Positions 59,010 to 64,000 of a stretch of 64,000 nt of DNA are shown piece after piece. The translations under genes and the position numbers were made by a program. How positions within the stretch are numbered: the first letter of the stretch is position 1; every line of letters starts with the position of its first letter. Origin of the DNA: Glebionis coronaria (Eukaryota; Streptophyta; Magnoliopsida; Asterales; Asteraceae); contig CM046877.1 of assembly GCA_025667525.1 (NCBI GenBank), positions 26,192,737 to 26,256,736 of the forward strand, in the 5' to 3' direction. The notes beneath the pieces were generated by a model. The model had not been told where the DNA came from. It did not search any database and saw only the letters and a list, made by a program, of their open reading frames with translations.

Positions 59010-59450
59010 ATTCTTATTCTTATAAACAAACAAATGGTCCTTAATGATCACAAGCATGAATTTATCAAATTACAGCCTACACACGTGATTCATCAAATTT
59101 ATGAATGCTACATGTGTATAGTTAATCCAAACGACATCACGTGAAACTCATAATGTTCATTACAAGTATCAGATGTAGTGATTGGAATAGATAATCCTTT
59201 TCGCAGATGCGAAGTTGATGATAACCATGCCGTGGATCAAATCTTTAAAACATACGCTAAAACCTTGTAAATGATCGAACAAATCCTCCATTTCGAGTTA
59301 TGGGTATCGTTTTCGATTGTCAATTTACTCAGTTCACAGTAATCTATAAATATAAGAAATAATAACACCATTGCTCTTCATGATGACAGGCTTGGTATAA
59401 TAAAATCTTTCTCCGACAACTCTCTCAGTTGTACGGAAATTCCTTTAATT
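59010..59450 (-). pseudogene. Reverse transcriptase remnant of element B
   Basis: Reading the minus strand from 59445: VQLRELSEKDFIIPS (RT start), IDYCELSKLTIEN, EDLFDHLQG, RHGYHQLR and MSFGLT-like pieces follow in the right order for a Tekay/Del chromovirus RT. Stops and frame changes separate them, and the YIDDILIY site is not readable. The length of about 440 bp covers fingers and palm. It clearly derives from an active RT but is destroyed. Confidence 0.85.
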
Positions 59451-61910
59451 CAGATGGTGCTGACGTACAGTGCACACGCCACAGGTGCAGCACCGAAAAT
59501 ATAATCAATACCAAATTCAACTTGCCTTAATGGCGAAAGTCTAAGTAATTCATCAACAATTACTTACTAAAGTTTCAGATAACATAAACATCTTTTAATA
59601 AATTCATATTAGGTTCTTTCTAGATTATAATATCTATGACTAATTTACGATCATTCACGTTATAATTTCAAGTCTAAATGCAGGATATGGTCATCCATCA
59701 AGAATTATTTAGATCATTTTTTGATAATCAACATCTTATCATTTAGGGGAATTCTATTCGAGTTCCCGCCGATTAAGACAATGTCGTCATGTCATAATCA
59801 ATCAATCTATTCTACTAGCACTATCAACTTTCCAGTTATATTGCCGTCGATAAGATGTGAACTTCTCAAAAGACTAATAATAACTCATAATCCTTCACAA
59901 ATTCAAGGATATATGGAGACACAACTATCATCTAAAGAGTAAGGTCAACGCATAATCTATGCGAGAGAATTTCAAATCAGATACAGACGAAAACATTTAA
60001 CGAATATGAATATATCCCATGTTTTCATAATTTGAGTACGCACTCGAAAGATCCTCGGATCGTTACCCAGGTCATTCAAATGAAATCAAATCATAAGAAA
60101 TGATAAGAACGTCGATACATCCAGTCGGGTATCAACACTCGGTAATCAGATACTTTTCCTAAGAATCTCACTACGGGAGAATTGGACAAGAAAGAATTGT
60201 CAACTGTCAAATAAGACAATTTCCACAGATGAGTAAATTCAACTCAGAAGAATAGATGCTATAGGCACATATGTAGGTGTCCCTAACATTATGTCCCTAT
60301 TTTTCACTTCTTGCAGATCTCATAAAATTTAATCTTTCACAATCTTCAAAGAAAATGTTAATGTTTATTCATTAGTTTTATGGTGACTACTAATCAGTCT
60401 TGCATGGTCCATTCCAAATTGTATGTAGGCGCGCAACTATATACAATTTCAGGATTAACGATGCAATACTCAGTTCGTCAAAATTTTATCATCATGTTTA
60501 TAATAAAAACATTTCATGCTTAATTCTTAAATAAGAATCAAAAATAAATTTACAAAGATTTTCCTTGTTATGAAAACAATTAAGTTTTCCAAGGTGTTTT
60601 ATAAACAACTTCATTTCGATAACAATCACTTATAACTCTCACTTTGAATAATCCTTATTGTGATGAAAATTAAATTTTCTCAAAGGATACCGTTTTAACT
60701 TTATAAAAACAATGTGTGATCTGCAAAGGAGTGATGAAGACTTGTTCACCAAGAGCGTAACTACAGTATGATAGAAAATGAGCTTTAGCCAAATAATCAT
60801 GAGGTTCATGATCTCGATGGCACTTCAAAAAGAATAATCCACAACGCAACTCAAATCGAGATGAGTACTTGTTCAATGATTGCATCACTAATGCGAACAT
60901 TAGGATGAAGCAATAGAAGATAGATAACATCGATGCATGTAGGATTTAGCAATCAAAGGTAGTCTTTTTCATTAATCACAAACAAGTCAAATTTTTCCGT
61001 AACACAATACGTGTCACTATGTCATACAATTCTCAGAACTCATCCTACCAACTGATGTCTCAGTTAAGTTAGGGATTATTTTTAAAAGATACCACAATGA
61101 ATACTAATCTACAAGAGTCATTAGGTGTCCCACCTGTCCCGGAAGATCCATCGGTCCCAATTCAGAAGAAGATTTCTTCAATTTATTTCTTAGACACTGG
61201 GCATCCTCGTCAGTGGACAATGGCCTAGGAACAACCCTTAACACAAACTAACAATCATTTAAAACCTTATGATTTAATCACAGAACTTAACGATTTCCTC
61301 TTAACAATTTCTTATTCCATATGAGTTAAATTTTACTTTATTCAAATTTCAACCACTTTTTATACTCAATTCGATATCCTACCTCATTCTCCAATATTTT
61401 CAGCCTTATTTATACACCTTAAAAGGGAAATAAAAGCTCGATATGATCAACACTTAATTCCAATCCTATATCTCTTACAACAACAATTATCAAATGAGTC
61501 ACTAGTATGAGATGACTCATACATTCAATTAGACTTCTCGGAAAGGTATTAGTGGCATGAGGCTTTTGGGTAATGGTTCCAATGACAGCCTCAAGTGCAA
61601 CATTCACCCTTTCAATTTCAAATTTAAGAATTTGATGACAACGAATCAGATGACATCTTTCTAGGTGGTAACGTTTTGTCAACTCCACTCTATAAGAAAA
61701 GATCGTCATGACATCGATATCAGATTTAATCTCGCCAATTCTTTTTCAATATCATAATCAACTAATATCTACATTCCTACGAGTATCAACCATTTTTTTT
61801 GGGATCATAAATATCCACAACTTGGTTTAGATCTAGGATAGCTAGAATTCCTACGAGAATAGCTTCGACTAATTTACTAGGGGATTTAGGGTTCCTTGTG
61901 ACAATCGACG
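59451..61910 (-). other. Eroded protease/gag region of element B
   Basis: By position this should hold protease and gag. A 96-codon minus frame (61419-61709) and an 86-codon one (60670-60930) are present, but no zinc knuckle or protease motif was seen. Confidence 0.45.
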
Positions 61911-61950
61911 TCGTATAAATACCTCGTATAAATACCTCGTATAAATATCA
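61911..61950. repeat. 13-bp tandem repeat
   Basis: Unit ACCTCGTATAAAT, about three copies, in the leader of element B. Confidence 0.85.
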
Positions 61951-61983
61951 AAATAATCATCAAACAATCATGTAATAAAATTA

Positions 61984-62176
<193 letters not shown>

Positions 62177-62360
62177 TCCAAGTTATATATATATTAAAAT
62201 GACACTTCTCAGTCTGGCCTTGTCGGTAACTCGGGAATTCTTCGGCACCGTTATAGTCAAAAGATTTTTAGACATTTTTAGAAAAATGTTTACAGTTAAA
62301 AGATTTTGAAAAGTTTTATTCAAAACCTTGGTTTTAAAAATATTTCGTTCTCTATAACGA

Positions 62361-62374
62361 GAGCTCTGGTACCA
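62361..62374 (-). other. Primer binding site of element B
   Basis: The minus strand reads TGGTACCAGAGCTC, three bases inside the LTR. It has the same T-to-C variant of the iMet PBS as element A. Confidence 0.82.
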
Positions 62375-62377
62375 AAC

Positions 62378-64000
62378 TGTAACACCCCCAAATTTATACA
62401 ACTCAATACAGCGGAAGTCTCGTTGGTTTTACGGGATAGCACATTACTCACATCATAGACAACGCATAAAAACCGCGTCATTTAATAATAAAAGCATTTC
62501 CATTCATAAATATCAAATTTACATAGGTCCCAAGTCATTGTATTTAATACAGGTTTTAACAAGCATTTGAATGGAAATTATTGTTTAAGTGCGGGCCATG
62601 AATTCTTGTTGTCTTCCCGAGAATTACCTTCAAGTACCTGAGATAAAACATGTTAAAAGAAAAGGTCAGCGATAACGCCGAGTGAATTCATAGAGTTCAA
62701 TAAATTACATCAATATAACTTTGGTATAATGTTATTACCAAAAATCATTTCGTACGAATCATTGTAATAGGCCATAAAATAGCCAAAATCATTTTATACA
62801 AATCTTTATCAAAATCATAATATAGGCATTTGCCTTAAAAATCATTATACGAGCCAATGTCGTAAAAACATCATATAATACGTCTTACGACGTTGTATAA
62901 AGTTGAATAAAAACCGTTATATGAATATGGTTATGAAAACCAAAACACAAACATAATATCAATAGTATGACCCTGTATTGCTAGTCAGGCAATACATCGT
63001 AATTCGGAGCGTGTAGTAGTATTTCGTTAGTTTGGATTATTACAAGCCGCATGACATTGTTACCTTACTAAACCAACAACGGGTAGCTAACCCGATACTC
63101 AATTTGCCCATCTAAAGTAGCGTGTCGTCACAAATGTCAAGCTATGGAAACCTTCTCATACATAAATTCGCTTACCAATCAATGTGGCACGACGGGGATC
63201 AACCGTCAAGGCGCGAACTGGGGTGATCGTCCCCAAATAGTACTATTATATGCACAAGCGTCTACCAAATCCCGGTAGTTCACAATTCATGCTAATGGGA
63301 CTTTTAGTGACATAACCTAACTTTAATAATCCATTTAATTTCATCTATCAGGTCATTTAATCATTTATCGGGTCATACAATCGGGTCATTCAATCATTCG
63401 GGTCCAAATCAATAAACAAGCAATCGGGACAAATGGTGTCCTATTTTATAAAAACTAACATGTTATCTCCCTCGTGGGTTTATAAAATATTTCATAAAAA
63501 CATTTAAAAGAGTGTGAGGCTATGAACTCACGTTGATGTGGGAAGACGGGTTATCGGCAATTCGGACGTACGGTACGTGCTTCAATCACGGAAACCTAGA
63601 CAAATAATACTCGTCTTAGACTCATGTCCAATGAATTTATAAAAATAACAATTATGTATACATATTATGATTATATATATATGATGATCAAGTGGGTTTA
63701 TATATTCTCGTTTACTCATTTTAGTGTTATGTGTCGATAATTTTTATACTAGTTTACTAGTTTTACCTATTTACGTGTTTTAGGTCCAATAAGCCTATTA
63801 TAAGTTCGTTAACTTGTATTAATCCATTTCATACTTATATTATCAGTAGTTATACTTTATATGTTGGGCCTAAAAGGGTTAAGCCCAATAAGTTCTTTTT
63901 ATAAGTGTTTAACTTATTTAGTCCAATTATTAGTCCAATATGTTTACTTAGCTCGTTAATGTCCGTATATCCTATAGTTCGGGTTTTATCGGTTTTTACT
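62378..64000 (-). repeat. 5' LTR of element B (truncated by window end)
   Basis: Matches 53369-54990. About 1.8 kb of the LTR lies beyond the window. Confidence 0.95.
62638..63531 (-). other. Putative leader intron in the 5' LTR of element B
   Basis: The minus strand shows CATCAAC|GTGAGTTCATAG at 63531 and a pyrimidine-rich TTTTATCTCAG|GTACTTG at 62638, 894 nt apart. It is equivalent to the candidates in A and E, and is also present in the 3' LTR (about 53629-54523). Confidence 0.4.

Overview
This is a gene-poor, retrotransposon-packed stretch of a plant nuclear genome. The evidence is Ty3/gypsy elements of Athila and chromovirus (Tekay/Del) type, a Ty1/copia LTR, plant hAT, PIF/Harbinger-like and Stowaway-like MITEs, an F-box/FBD gene fragment and a plant GEMIN2 (SMN-complex) fragment. 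The composition is AT-rich. A eudicot is certain enough; Asteraceae is only an impression from the repeat style. No intact protein-coding gene was found: every coding segment is broken or truncated.

Layout. (1) 1-8856: LTR retrotransposon 'A' on the minus strand, with 3' LTR (cut by the window start), a non-coding 4.6 kb interior, PBS and a complete 2.57 kb 5' LTR. (2) 8857-22623: a mosaic of old host sequence and small repeats. It holds a Stowaway-like end, low-complexity DNA, a foldback MITE, SINE-like repeats, a clean 228-bp hAT MITE with 8-bp target duplication, a truncated copia element (LTR 15637-17211) that cuts off an F-box pseudogene, the 3' part of a GEMIN2 gene with a frameshift, an inverted repeat around very AT-rich DNA, and the 5' part of a Q-rich coding segment that may be Harbinger/Pong ORF1. 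(3) 22624-64000: a nest of elements. Athila element 'D' (plus strand) starts at 22624. Element 'E' (minus, 23548-30694, TSD AAACC) sits in D's 5' LTR. A 425-bp MITE (37548-37972) sits in D's pol. Athila element 'C' (minus) is inserted at 42503, about 22 bp before the expected start of D's 3' LTR. Chromovirus 'B' (minus, 53369 to beyond the window end) is inserted in C's 5' LTR. The far ends of D, C and B lie beyond 64000.

How the parts relate. C and D are related Athila copies with recognisable gag, protease, RT/RNase H and integrase. Both are inactivated mainly by single-base nonsense changes of the C-to-T type plus small frameshifts, and both keep a long 3' non-coding region without an env ORF. 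A, B and E resemble each other in their LTR ends, their iMet-type PBS and a conserved block inside the LTR that looks like a leader intron (GTGAGT donor, pyrimidine-rich CAG acceptor). Their LTR pairs are nearly identical although their interiors are non-coding or ruined, which suggests they were copied in trans by a partner element elsewhere.

Most notable for follow-up: the shared intron-like block in the LTRs of A, B and E; the dispersed array of about 35 CGGAATA-type motifs in C's LTRs; and the young-LTR/dead-interior pattern. All identities, percentages and boundaries are by eye; no alignment or database search was run.
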